Position numbers and translations under genes: made by a program. The notes under the pieces were generated by a model that was not told the origin of the DNA, did not search any database, and worked only from the letters and a program-made list of their open reading frames with translations. A DNA stretch of 58,353 nucleotides from an uncultured Saprospiraceae bacterium (GTDB taxonomy: Bacteria > Bacteroidota > Bacteroidia > Chitinophagales > Saprospiraceae): contig CALFBG010000057.1 in the NCBI GenBank assembly GCA_937951685.1, positions 1-58,353 of the forward strand, read 5' to 3'. The first letter of the stretch is position 1. Each line of letters starts with the position of its first letter. Below, one piece after another: positions 43,934 to 52,668 of the stretch.

Positions 43934-44143
43934 TTAAGCTGCTTCGTCGAACTTGTCGTGGTCAAATTTCTTGCCGTTCCACTGTCCTAACCATTCGCAT
44001 TCTTTTCCTTGATTAACATAACCTAGATAAGCATAGCTTGCTTCTTCTTTAGTCTTTCTAGAGATCGTAATGGTGTTTTGATATCCCATTTTGATATCAA
44101 AGAAAAAATGTCCAACCGCCAGTTTAAATCCTTTCTTTCGCAT
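43934..44143 (-). CDS. Small conserved-looking protein, unknown function
   Basis: A 69-residue product with a basic N-terminus (MRKKGFKLAVGHFFFDIKMG), a central NTITISRKTKEEASYAYLGY segment and an acidic C-terminus ending in FDEAA. No domain is recognised. The mixture of aromatic and charged residues without low complexity, a clean ATG and a stop close to the 16-bp inverted repeat suggest a real gene. It is probably a soluble cytoplasmic protein and has no co-transcribed neighbour. The WLGQWNGKKFDHDKF stretch looks like a small beta-hairpin module, but this is speculative. Confidence 0.55.
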   Translation of the reverse strand: MRKKGFKLAVGHFFFDIKMGYQNTITISRKTKEEASYAYLGYVNQGKECEWLGQWNGKKFDHDKFDEAA

Positions 44144-44637
44144 AATTAAAGTTGTGATTATTAAATTAGCACTATAGCAAACAAGCGCTATTTGTTTTTA
44201 TTCTTAGCACCAAAGATGCAGGTAATAACTTGCTCTTCAGTATGGAGCCTTACAGATTTAACTGCAACACTTCGATTCGTATAACTTAATGAAACAGTTA
44301 CAAGAAAGCTATACTACTAGGGATAAATTTGGTTTAGATTGCTCAAAAGTAGCTAAAAATTAGCAGAAATCCCGACTTTAAACATATTATCTTTGTAATA
44401 GTTCACTCTAGTTCAGGATTTTATGAGTATCATCGCGCACTAATGCTTGAGTTTGCGAACAATTGATATTGCGGTCTAAACTTGGATACTTGAGGAAGAA
44501 TAACTTCATTGTCGCGAAGACTCTTTTTGAAAAGCCCAATTGATACTTATCTTTAGCCTCAAAATAATTGTTAAATAATCACTCCGCTAACTGCTGCTAA
44601 AGTCTATTTAACACCAGGAAAATCTCAAAAATATTTT
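44144..44637. other. 494-base gap upstream of the amine oxidase gene
   Basis: On the plus strand it contains TATCTTTG (44388-44395), a match to the Bacteroidota -7 box, 242 bases before the next start codon, without a matching -33 box. I see no hairpin or small gene of note. Confidence 0.3.
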
Positions 44638-45714
44638 ATGGAAAAAACGAATGCTAAAATTGTGATCCTCGGTGCTGGACTGACTGGTCTGACGATCGCG
44701 TACGGCTTGCAGAAAATCGGTATCAAGGCAACGCTCTTAGAAGCACGGGAAAGACTAGGAGGACGGATTCATACAGTAAAAACTGCGGGCGGCGCTCCGA
44801 TTGAATTGGGCGCTACTTGGTTAGGACCACGACATCAAGCGCTGCAAGGATTATTGCAAGAACTAGGCCTTCCACTTTTTCCGCAAAATCTAGGTGACAA
44901 CGCCATTTTTGAAGCGATTTCAACCAGTCCACCGCAACTGGTGAAAATGCCACCCAACCAAGACCCTAGTTTTCGAATCGCAGGAGGAACGAGCAGCTTG
45001 ATTGATCGGCTGGCGGCTACCATAGCGGAGAAACAGCTCAAATTGGGCGAAGTGGTACAATCCATCGACTTCGTAGATCAACAATGTCAAATTAAAACGG
45101 CACAAAATAGCTATCCAGCAGATATTGTGATTAGCACATTGCCACCTAACTTATTGGTCAATACCATAGATTTTTCTCCTGCGTTATCCGCTAATTTAGT
45201 AGAAGTTGCCACACAAACGCACACTTGGATGGGCGAATCCATAAAAGTTGGACTCCGTTTTCCCAATGCATTTTGGCGGGCACCTAAGTTGAGTGGGACG
45301 GTTTTTAGTAATGTAGGACCCGTTTCTGAAATGTACGATCACGCCAACGTAGAAGACACACATTTTGCGCTAAAAGGCTTCTTGAGTAGTGGCTTATACG
45401 GTGCTTCCCGCGAGCAGCGCTTGAATTTGATTTTGCAACAATTACGCAAGTATTACGGTACACCGGTAGACGAATATAGTGCATACGAAGAAGCCATTTG
45501 GCGATTAGAACGATTTAGTTTCTTCGATTACAAGAGCTATGTCTTACCACACCAAAATAATGGACATGTGGCTTTGCTAGACAGTTATTATGAAGGTCGT
45601 TTTTTCTTGGCTGGTGCAGAAACTTCATCGAGTTTCGGTGGATACATGGAAGGAGCCGTACTCAGCGCGAATCGGATTGTGGCAACGCTGACGTCGTTGC
45701 TGAAAGACGCTTGA
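44638..45714 (+). CDS. Flavin-containing amine oxidase family protein
   Basis: A 358-residue FAD-dependent oxidoreductase. The dinucleotide-binding motif is at 12-17 (GAGLTG) within VILGAGLTGLTIAYGLQK, followed by LLEARERLGGRIHTV, the hallmark Arg-Gly-Gly-Arg segment of the amine oxidase/MAO fold. IELGATWLGPRHQAL and the C-terminal FAD-contact segment FFLAGAETSSSFGGYMEGAV (about 322-341) complete the pattern. It is shorter than classical monoamine oxidases (about 450) but complete at both ends. It probably oxidises an amine or a carotenoid-like/protoporphyrinogen-like substrate, which sequence alone cannot decide. It has its own downstream hairpin and is unrelated to the SNF2 gene that follows. 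Confidence 0.9.
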   Translation: MEKTNAKIVILGAGLTGLTIAYGLQKIGIKATLLEARERLGGRIHTVKTAGGAPIELGATWLGPRHQALQGLLQELGLPLFPQNLGDNAIFEAISTSPPQLVKMPPNQDPSFRIAGGTSSLIDRLAATIAEKQLKLGEVVQSIDFVDQQCQIKTAQNSYPADIVISTLPPNLLVNTIDFSPALSANLVEVATQTHTWMGESIKVGLRFPNAFWRAPKLSGTVFSNVGPVSEMYDHANVEDTHFALKGFLSSGLYGASREQRLNLILQQLRKYYGTPVDEYSAYEEAIWRLERFSFFDYKSYVLPHQNNGHVALLDSYYEGRFFLAGAETSSSFGGYMEGAVLSANRIVATLTSLLKDA

Positions 45715-45845
45715 GGTACACAAAGGGATAAAGATAACTTTTCTGAAAAGGGTAGTACTAAGTTTTTAAGTGTATCATGCTGATAATCAGTTGTTTGATT
45801 AGGTGTTTTTTCGGCGAAACGATGTCTCCAAGATCGTCGGATATG

Positions 45846-45880
45846 ATTTGCAATCCGATGGATTGAGCTGCAAATTTTTT
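45846..45880 (+). terminator. Terminator-like hairpin after the amine oxidase gene
   Basis: Outer ATTTGC / GCAAAT and inner CAATCC-GAT-GGATTG pairs with a 4-base bulge, followed by a run of six T (45875-45880), 131 bases after the stop codon. Confidence 0.55.
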
Positions 45881-45975
45881 ATTTCCGTCCAAGAAGCAAA
45901 ATAAAAGTCGTTAAGTCGGAAAATAGCCGCTCGGCAATCTTTGAAAAGCCAATATTACTTACGACCTTTGCGGCC

Positions 45976-48792
45976 ATGGATAACACAAATTTTTTTAAGC
46001 ATTTTCAACGCTCAAAAAATTTTGAGAAACAGACAGAGAATCATCCCAAAATATTCTTTCAAATCGTTTTTGAGAATTATGGCGCGAGCCTTAGCGTAGT
46101 GGATCAGGAGGGTCAAGAAATTGAGCCAGATTATCAGGCACATAGCGGAATCAAGCGGACTATCCTGAAAGCGATGGAGCAGATTAAGGATAAGAATAGT
46201 TTCGTGATTGACTGGGAAAAGCCTGCGAATCGTGTTTTTCTTAACGAACACCCATCGCTGATGGAACAGTTGCGGGAGACGAGCGTATTGGTAGATGCGA
46301 AAATGGAGCCTTTACATTTTCAAGAAGGAGAAGGACGGCTGCAGCTGCGCCTATTTGCCGAAAAGCAGAAAGAGACGGCGGAAGGAAAATTAGAGACACT
46401 AAGTTGGAAAAGTGAGATCGGTTTTTTATTCAAAGACAAAACCTATCCTAATTTTCAAATCCTTACGGAAGATACCGTTTTGGTGGATCAACAAATTTTT
46501 AAGCTGGAATCTCTAGGTGAAGGGTTTAAAGATTTGTCTTATTTTACCACGGAAGTAGCTGCCCAAGATTTGATTCTCTTTTTATCTATTTTCTACTCTT
46601 ACCTGAATCGAGTGGAACTATTATTTGAAGACTATCGACTGATTCGAGAAGAGGAAAAAATCTATGCGCAGCCCGCACTTATTTTTGAAAAAATAGACGA
46701 AGACGATGCACTTTTTATGCGGGTAGGACAAGTGTTGCCCGGTTTATCAATTGGTACGTTGGAACAATTTGACCTCGCGCGTTATGCTGTTTTAAATGAA
46801 TTAGAACGGACGATTACGGTAAAGTACGTCGAACAAGAATCTACGGCTGCGATTATTGCTTCCATTAATAAATTGCTCAAAAAGCATATTCCACGTGCTA
46901 GAAAAGGAGAGCGTCAGGAAGTTGTATTAGAAGGAGACTTGCTCATTATTCCTAAAGAGGTCGCCAGTAATTTCATCTATCAAGAATTACCTCGGTTGCT
47001 CATCAGCTATCAAATCTTTGGGGCTGAGAAATTAAAATCTTATAAAATATCCACAAAACAACCTTCGCTTGGGTTTAAACTTAGCCATGGCATTGATTTT
47101 CTTGAAGGAGAGGTCAACCTTGATTTTGGCGACGAAAAGATTAGTTTATTTGATGCGATTACACAGTTTAAGAAAAATCATTACATCAAACTCAACGATG
47201 GAACGCACGCTGTGATCAACGGGGATTACCTCAAGAAATTAGAACGGATTTTCAAACAAAAAGGAACGGATCAAGTGCAGATTTCCTTCTTTGACCTCCC
47301 TTTAGTCGAAGAGCTAATTCAAGAAAAAATTCATGGTAATTCCTTCCTCAAAGCGCGAAGTATCTTTGCAGGCTTTAATGATATTGGCAAAGAAAAACCA
47401 AATTTGCCCGCCTTGAACGCGACCTTGAGACCTTACCAAGAAGATGGTTATCAGTGGATCAAATACTTACACGATAATGAATTGGGCGGCTGTTTGGCGG
47501 ACGATATGGGACTGGGGAAAACCTTGCAAGCCATCGGTATTTTAGCATCGGTTTATCCCGAGGAACAGCGACCGAGTTTGATCGTAATGCCTCGAAGTTT
47601 GTTGTTCAACTGGAACGCAGAAGTAGAAAAATTTGCACCACAGCTTTCCTGCTATACTTACTATGGTAATACGCGAGATTTGGCGGAAGCCCAAAAATCC
47701 AATTTGATCTTTACGACCTACGCACTGATGCGGAATGACATCAAAGCGATGAAGGACATTTCCTTTTACTATATCATTTTGGATGAATCTCAAAATATTA
47801 AAAATTTGCAAGCGCTGACGACAAAAGCGGTAATGTTGTTGCAAAGTGAACACCGCCTAGCCTTGAGTGGAACCCCGATTGAGAACAACTTGGGGGAATT
47901 ATATTCTTTGTTTCGGTTTTTGAATCCAGCAATGTTTGGCAGTGTACAACGATTCAATGAAAACTATTTAACGCCCATTCAAAAAGATAACGATAAAGAA
48001 GCTATTCAGCAATTGCGGAAAAAGATTTATCCTTTCATCTTGCGTCGGCTGAAAAAAGATGTACTCAAAGATTTACCGGACAAAATTGAGCAAACACTTT
48101 TTGTGGAAATGTCAGCGCCACAACGTCGTTTATACGAACAACGTAGAAATTTTTACAAAGAAGCGATTGATACGTCGATTGCGTCGCGAGGAATGCAGCA
48201 ATCGCGATTCTTTATTTTTCAAGCACTGAACGAATTGCGGCAGATTGCTTCTACGCCGGAAAATTTTAGCGATGGAAAAATTCTTTCGCCCAAGCGAGAA
48301 CTACTGCAACAACAATTGATGGATGGGATTGCCAATGGTCATAAAATTCTAATTTTTGTCAATTTTTTGGCAGCCGTTGAATTGATTTCGACACACTTGG
48401 AAGATTCCGGAATTGATCACGTAGTCATGACGGGCGCTACTCGGAATCGACAAGCCTTGGTTGAACGGTTTCAAACGGACTCAAACTGTAAGGTATTTCT
48501 GATGACCCTCAAAACGGGTGGAACGGGGTTGAACCTTACGGCGGCAGATACCATTTATATTTTTGATCCTTGGTGGAACGTTTCCGCGGAGAATCAAGCC
48601 ATTGACCGTGCGCATCGGATTGGGCAACAAAATAAAGTCTTGGCTTATAAGTTGATCACGGAAGGTAGTATCGAAGAAAAAATTGTACAACTACAAGAAA
48701 AGAAAAAAGAATTATTTGATAATATTATCTCGGCGGATGGCAGCTCGATGAAGTCGCTTTCCGAAGATGATATTGATTTTATCTTTAGTTAA
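45976..48792 (+). CDS. SNF2-family ATP-dependent helicase/translocase
   Basis: A 938-residue double-stranded-DNA translocase. The first ~470 residues are a Glu/Lys-rich region of the kind found ahead of many bacterial SNF2 proteins, with no assigned domain. The helicase core follows: LRPYQEDGYQWIKYLHDN (Q-motif-like, about 483-501), Walker A DDMGLGKT (509-516), Walker B DESQ (603-606), SGTPIENN (631-638), and in the second lobe LKTGGTGLNL and QAIDRAHRIGQ (874-884, motif VI). DESQ is the usual bacterial variant of DEAH. It remodels protein-DNA complexes, and the substrate is unknown. The 614-residue gene 147 bases downstream is probably functionally linked. Confidence 0.93.
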   Translation: MDNTNFFKHFQRSKNFEKQTENHPKIFFQIVFENYGASLSVVDQEGQEIEPDYQAHSGIKRTILKAMEQIKDKNSFVIDWEKPANRVFLNEHPSLMEQLRETSVLVDAKMEPLHFQEGEGRLQLRLFAEKQKETAEGKLETLSWKSEIGFLFKDKTYPNFQILTEDTVLVDQQIFKLESLGEGFKDLSYFTTEVAAQDLILFLSIFYSYLNRVELLFEDYRLIREEEKIYAQPALIFEKIDEDDALFMRVGQVLPGLSIGTLEQFDLARYAVLNELERTITVKYVEQESTAAIIASINKLLKKHIPRARKGERQEVVLEGDLLIIPKEVASNFIYQELPRLLISYQIFGAEKLKSYKISTKQPSLGFKLSHGIDFLEGEVNLDFGDEKISLFDAITQFKKNHYIKLNDGTHAVINGDYLKKLERIFKQKGTDQVQISFFDLPLVEELIQEKIHGNSFLKARSIFAGFNDIGKEKPNLPALNATLRPYQEDGYQWIKYLHDNELGGCLADDMGLGKTLQAIGILASVYPEEQRPSLIVMPRSLLFNWNAEVEKFAPQLSCYTYYGNTRDLAEAQKSNLIFTTYALMRNDIKAMKDISFYYIILDESQNIKNLQALTTKAVMLLQSEHRLALSGTPIENNLGELYSLFRFLNPAMFGSVQRFNENYLTPIQKDNDKEAIQQLRKKIYPFILRRLKKDVLKDLPDKIEQTLFVEMSAPQRRLYEQRRNFYKEAIDTSIASRGMQQSRFFIFQALNELRQIASTPENFSDGKILSPKRELLQQQLMDGIANGHKILIFVNFLAAVELISTHLEDSGIDHVVMTGATRNRQALVERFQTDSNCKVFLMTLKTGGTGLNLTAADTIYIFDPWWNVSAENQAIDRAHRIGQQNKVLAYKLITEGSIEEKIVQLQEKKKELFDNIISADGSSMKSLSEDDIDFIFS

Positions 48793-48865
48793 CATTGGAT
48801 GAATGGCTGAGCATCGCTCACCGACAGATATTTGAACACACGGCTAAGAAAAATTTGATAAAACC

Positions 48866-48889
48866 TTGTAACAATAGTTGCAACTTTTT
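48866..48889 (+). terminator. Weak terminator-like hairpin between the SNF2 gene and its neighbour
   Basis: TTGTAAC-AATA-GTTGCAA (48866-48883; 7 bp with one wobble), then five T (48885-48889). The stem is AT-rich, so it may only attenuate read-through into the next gene. Confidence 0.4.
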
Positions 48890-48921
48890 GTAATAGAAGT
48901 TAGTTTAGTCCTTAGCGTTTT

Positions 48922-48929
48922 TAATTTTG
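48922..48929 (+). promoter_or_regulatory. Possible -7 box just upstream of the 614-residue gene
   Basis: TAATTTTG fits TAnnTTTG but ends only 10 bases before the ATG at 48940, which would leave almost no leader. No -33 box is seen at the right spacing. Confidence 0.3.
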
Positions 48930-48939
48930 GAAAATAAGA

Positions 48940-50784
48940 ATGAGTTACTCAGAACAACAACATAAAGAATTTGCGGGAGATTTTTTCTTGGAGTATACCA
49001 TTGCGGGAATGAAATCTGGTTTTGAACAACGCATTCGGCAATTCTTCGTGACGGAAGAAGCCTTTTTGCAAGCACAAGGCGTGCCTGCCATGTACTTCGA
49101 GTTAGCGATTAGCAAAACGAATTGGTCAAAAAGTGAGTATTCTCTTTTGACGGCATTTGCTTTTTATAACAAAGCATTTTATTGGAAATTTCACAAAACC
49201 TTAGCTGCCGATATCCAACAAATATTAGATGCTTTGGTCTGGGAAAAAAGTTTGTCGCAAGATGATATTTTAGAGCGGTTTAATATTGAAATTTGCGACG
49301 TAGAAGAAAGACGATATTCTAAAACCTACGCCGTAAAATACAATCGCCTCAAAAAACCGTTCTTCTTTTTTAACCAACAAAATCATAAAGTTTTTGGAGC
49401 TCATACCTCAGATGGTGGTTCTTATTCCTTGTACTTACCACAGTTCTTACGAGAACATATTGCTAAGTTTTATGAGCTACCCGAGGCGGGCGTCATTCAA
49501 GCTCTTGATGAGATTCCGACAACGAGCTATTTGTACGAAACGGGGCAGGAAGATGTTTTTGCAGAATTGGATCGTATTTTAGTGTACAAAGAACAAGGTC
49601 AAATCAAAACCTCCAAACGGGGTAAAGTTCAAGTGAGTACTTTAAGTAAAATGCAGCGTAAGCTTAGGTTGCAAGAGTTTTATCCGATCGACGAATCAGA
49701 AAAAGTTTTGAAAACGCTACGCAGTGGATTACTTGCTAGTCTTATCGTAAAATCAAACAGCCGACATTCCAGCAAGTCTTCACTTGAAGTACTCAAGCAG
49801 TTGGTGAAATATGATTACCTCAATAATTATGAAAGTGTATTGAGTATCATGACTTACCTCAAAGGATCGAGCAAAGTCAGTAATTACTACATCGATGAAA
49901 AAACGGAGACCAAACTGCTCAATATTGTCAATCAACTTCCCGTAAAAAAATGGGTGTCCGTTGATAATATCAGCGCTTCGTTGAAGTATAATTTTGTCAA
50001 ACTACAACCCATTACCAACTACGCAGCAAGCTCTTCTCTTTACTACGAATTGATCCAAACTTTTGATAGCGGTCGGCAGTACGTAGAACAAGAATACGTC
50101 AAAACGAATCGCTACGATCGTGTAATTGTTGAACCTTTGTTGAAAGGAACTTTATTTTTATTTGCTTCTCTCGGGATGTTGGATATTGCTTACGAAATGC
50201 CCGATTTACAAGAACTGGGTAAAACGGCTTATTCTCAGTATGATGGTTTGCAGTACGTTCGATTAAATGAATTGGGCGCTTACTTACTGGATCGAGTGAC
50301 GGATTACCAAGTACCCGAATCGACACAAGAGGCGACCCTCAAATTATCGGAAGAATCTTTAACCATCGTAGTCGACCAAAATGATCCAACGGCAGCTTTA
50401 CTACTAGAACCGTTTACCAAAAAAGTAACCGCCAATCGCTTTCGTACAGACGCTAATATCTTTTTGACGGGCTGTAATAACAAGCGTGATCTAGAATTGA
50501 AAATTGTTTTATTCCGGCAGTCGATTTCACAAGAATTACCTTCTAATTGGGTGAGTTTTTTCAATGAGTTACAACGTAAGATTGATCCTTTGACACTCGT
50601 GGAAGATATCACTATTTTTAAAATTCCTACGGATAATACAGTACTGGTGCGACTCATCGCTAAAGATGCAACTTTCCGAGAAATGGTCATGAAGGCGGAA
50701 GGCTACCAAATCTTAGTGGCTAATAAAAATTTGGCGCGCTTCAAACAACGTTTACGAGAATTTGGCTATTTGCTTTCGCAATAA
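48940..50784 (+). CDS. Uncharacterised helicase-associated-like protein, XPB-N-like C-terminus
   Basis: A 614-residue cytoplasmic protein that I cannot name. Residues about 60-130 contain helical segments resembling winged helices (SKSEYSLLTAFAFYNK; SQDDILERFNI). IKTSKRGKVQVSTLSKM (about 221-237) resembles the basic wing common in helicase-associated winged-helix proteins. Residues 467-614 (LKLSEESLTIVVDQNDPTAA, LLLEPFTKKVTANRF, ELPSNWVSFFNELQ, MKAEGYQILVANKN) resemble the N-terminal fold of XPB and Helicase_C_3 proteins. This is a pattern-level inference. There is no nuclease, ATPase or export signature. It follows the SNF2 gene by 147 bases and ends 14 bases from a convergent transporter. 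A joint DNA repair or chromatin role is likely, but a defence role cannot be excluded. Confidence 0.8.
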   Translation: MSYSEQQHKEFAGDFFLEYTIAGMKSGFEQRIRQFFVTEEAFLQAQGVPAMYFELAISKTNWSKSEYSLLTAFAFYNKAFYWKFHKTLAADIQQILDALVWEKSLSQDDILERFNIEICDVEERRYSKTYAVKYNRLKKPFFFFNQQNHKVFGAHTSDGGSYSLYLPQFLREHIAKFYELPEAGVIQALDEIPTTSYLYETGQEDVFAELDRILVYKEQGQIKTSKRGKVQVSTLSKMQRKLRLQEFYPIDESEKVLKTLRSGLLASLIVKSNSRHSSKSSLEVLKQLVKYDYLNNYESVLSIMTYLKGSSKVSNYYIDEKTETKLLNIVNQLPVKKWVSVDNISASLKYNFVKLQPITNYAASSSLYYELIQTFDSGRQYVEQEYVKTNRYDRVIVEPLLKGTLFLFASLGMLDIAYEMPDLQELGKTAYSQYDGLQYVRLNELGAYLLDRVTDYQVPESTQEATLKLSEESLTIVVDQNDPTAALLLEPFTKKVTANRFRTDANIFLTGCNNKRDLELKIVLFRQSISQELPSNWVSFFNELQRKIDPLTLVEDITIFKIPTDNTVLVRLIAKDATFREMVMKAEGYQILVANKNLARFKQRLREFGYLLSQ

Positions 50785-50798
50785 AAACGAACTCACAA

Positions 50799-52529
50799 TT
50801 AACGATCTAAGACCTTTGTAGGCGTCGGTGGCGAATCTCCAAAAATAGCTTGAAAAAGCAAACTCAATAAGATCACGATTATACAACCGATTAGGTTAAG
50901 CCACAAATAAGCTAGATCAATGTAGCCGTATACGGATAAGGTAAAAGTGATTAATACGATTAACTCTCCTACGATGGCGCCCAAAAATACTGCTCGCGCT
51001 TGGACGCTTTTAAACAAAAATGCAATCAAGAAAATGCCTAGAATAGCGCCGTAGAAAAGCGAACCGATAATATTAACCGCTTGAATGAGGTTTTCAAATA
51101 AGTCCGCCGTCGCCGCAAAACTCAGCGCAATAATTCCCCACAGGATAGTGAAAAATTTCGAAGCCTTGAGATAATGTTGATCATTTCGATCTTTGACAAT
51201 GGAACGCCGATAAAGATCAATAACGGTTGTCGTTGCCAGTGCATTTAGCTCAGAAGCCGTCGATGACATTGCCGCAGAAAAAATAACGGCGAGCAATAAA
51301 CCGACCAAACCTACAGGAAGGTAATTGACAATAAAACTGATAAAAACGTAATCGGTATCTTTGACTTTGGCAAAAGTATTTTGCTTTTGAATTAACGTTT
51401 TGGCTTCCGCACGGAGGGAACTATCTTGCTGGAAATAAGTTTTGACTTGGGTCTGTGCCGCTTGTATCGCCGTTTCATCTTCTTGTTCAATGGCAAGCAT
51501 TAGGTCTTTGATTGCCGTTTGTTTTTCTTGGTAAACCAATTGATAATCCGTTTCCAGTTGTTTGTACGCGGGCGCATAACTAGACTGTTCAATATTATCA
51601 ACGTTGCCTCGGTTAAAGTGGAGTGGTGGTGGCGTGAATTGGTAAAACATGAAAACTAAAATCCCTACAAATAAAACTAAAAATTGCATTGGTACTTTGA
51701 AAATACCATTGAAGAGTAAACCTAGGCGACTTTCCGTCAAGGATTTACCCGAAAGGTAACGTTGTACCTGCGATTGATCCGTCCCAAAATAAGATAGAAA
51801 GAGAAAAGTACCACCCAAGATACCCGACCAAATCGTATAGCGATTGGATAAGTCGAAACTAAAATCTACGACTTGTAATTTTCCCATCTTTCCCGCAACG
51901 CCTAAGGTGTCTTGGAAAGAAACATCAGCAGGTAATTTATTTAAAATAATAATTGCGGCAACAATCATTCCGCCCAGAATAATAATCATTTGCTGCTTTT
52001 GGGTTACACTCACCGCTTTGGTTCCGCCCATTACCGTATAAAAAATAACTACGACACCGATGATCAAAACGGTTGTAAATAAATCCCAACCAAGAATGGT
52101 AGATAGAATAATGGCTGGCGCATAAATCGTAATTCCTGCGGCCAAACCACGTTGCACGAGAAACAAGACCGCCGTCAAGGTTCTCGTTCGCAAATCAAAT
52201 CGCGACTCTAAATATTCATAAGCCGTATATACTTTCAGCCGATAAAAAAGCGGCAAGAAAAAAACAGCAATAATAACCATCGCGATGGGCAAACCAAAAT
52301 AAAATTGAGCGAAGCGCATACCGTCTTCGTAAGCTTGTCCGGGCGTCGAAAGGAAAGTGATTGCACTCGCCTGAGTTGCCATAATGGACAAACCAATGGT
52401 CCACCATTTTAAATCCCGATCACCCAAAAGATAGCTTTCTACATTCTTGACATTCCGCGTTTTCCAAACGCCATAGAAAACGATAAAAGCCAACGTCCCT
52501 ACTAAAATAATCCAATCTATGTTACTCAT
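50799..52529 (-). CDS. Sodium:solute symporter family transporter
   Basis: A 576-residue inner-membrane transporter with about 13 helices (LIVGTLAFIVFYGVWKT-like start; TIGLSIMATQASAITFLSTP; ILGGTFLFLSYFGTDQSQVQ). The family signature region is SAAMSSTASELNALATTTVI (about 409-428) after IVNYLPVGLVGLLLAVIFSA. It carries a soluble, Gln/Glu-rich insertion of about 90 residues (about 300-392) with predicted coiled coil between two helices, which many family members lack. It uses the sodium gradient for uptake of a sugar, sialic acid, organic acid or similar solute. It is the last gene of a PIG-L / small peptide / symporter unit (2-base and 3-base gaps). The substrate is probably a product of the PIG-L-type enzyme. 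Confidence 0.93.
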   Translation of the reverse strand: MSNIDWIILVGTLAFIVFYGVWKTRNVKNVESYLLGDRDLKWWTIGLSIMATQASAITFLSTPGQAYEDGMRFAQFYFGLPIAMVIIAVFFLPLFYRLKVYTAYEYLESRFDLRTRTLTAVLFLVQRGLAAGITIYAPAIILSTILGWDLFTTVLIIGVVVIFYTVMGGTKAVSVTQKQQMIIILGGMIVAAIIILNKLPADVSFQDTLGVAGKMGKLQVVDFSFDLSNRYTIWSGILGGTFLFLSYFGTDQSQVQRYLSGKSLTESRLGLLFNGIFKVPMQFLVLFVGILVFMFYQFTPPPLHFNRGNVDNIEQSSYAPAYKQLETDYQLVYQEKQTAIKDLMLAIEQEDETAIQAAQTQVKTYFQQDSSLRAEAKTLIQKQNTFAKVKDTDYVFISFIVNYLPVGLVGLLLAVIFSAAMSSTASELNALATTTVIDLYRRSIVKDRNDQHYLKASKFFTILWGIIALSFAATADLFENLIQAVNIIGSLFYGAILGIFLIAFLFKSVQARAVFLGAIVGELIVLITFTLSVYGYIDLAYLWLNLIGCIIVILLSLLFQAIFGDSPPTPTKVLDR

Positions 52530-52530
52530 C

Positions 52531-52665
52531 TTAGGAATACGTTTTGGTCAGCCAATAAAAGAGGCAAATGATAATTAGGTGGAGCACGAGTACAAAGCAG
52601 TACAATTGATTCCAAGTCGTAAAAATGGGGGGCGCTTCTTCGTCGAAAGGAGGTTTCTGTCGCAT
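52531..52665 (-). CDS. 44-residue single-pass membrane peptide between the PIG-L and symporter genes
   Basis: A small gene of 44 codons read from 52665 (ATG) to the TAA at 52531-52533. The N-terminal half is polar and Pro/Glu-rich (MRQKPPFDEEAPPIFTTW), followed by one hydrophobic helix (YCFVLVLHLIIICLFYW, about 22-38) and a short basic tail (LTKTYS). It begins 3 bases after the PIG-L stop and ends 1 base before the symporter ATG, so all three are translated from one mRNA. A tiny membrane protein encoded next to a symporter is comparable in position to DUF485/DUF3311 partners of other symporters and may stabilise the transporter. This is an inference. Confidence 0.7.
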   Translation of the reverse strand: MRQKPPFDEEAPPIFTTWNQLYCFVLVLHLIIICLFYWLTKTYS

Positions 52666-52668
52666 GGG

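Noticed and set aside
45976..50784. A defined anti-phage defence island at the SNF2 locus
   Set aside because: SNF2 proteins occur in several defence systems (for example DISARM), but no methyltransferase, nuclease, PLD or reverse transcriptase gene accompanies this pair, so the claim cannot be supported.
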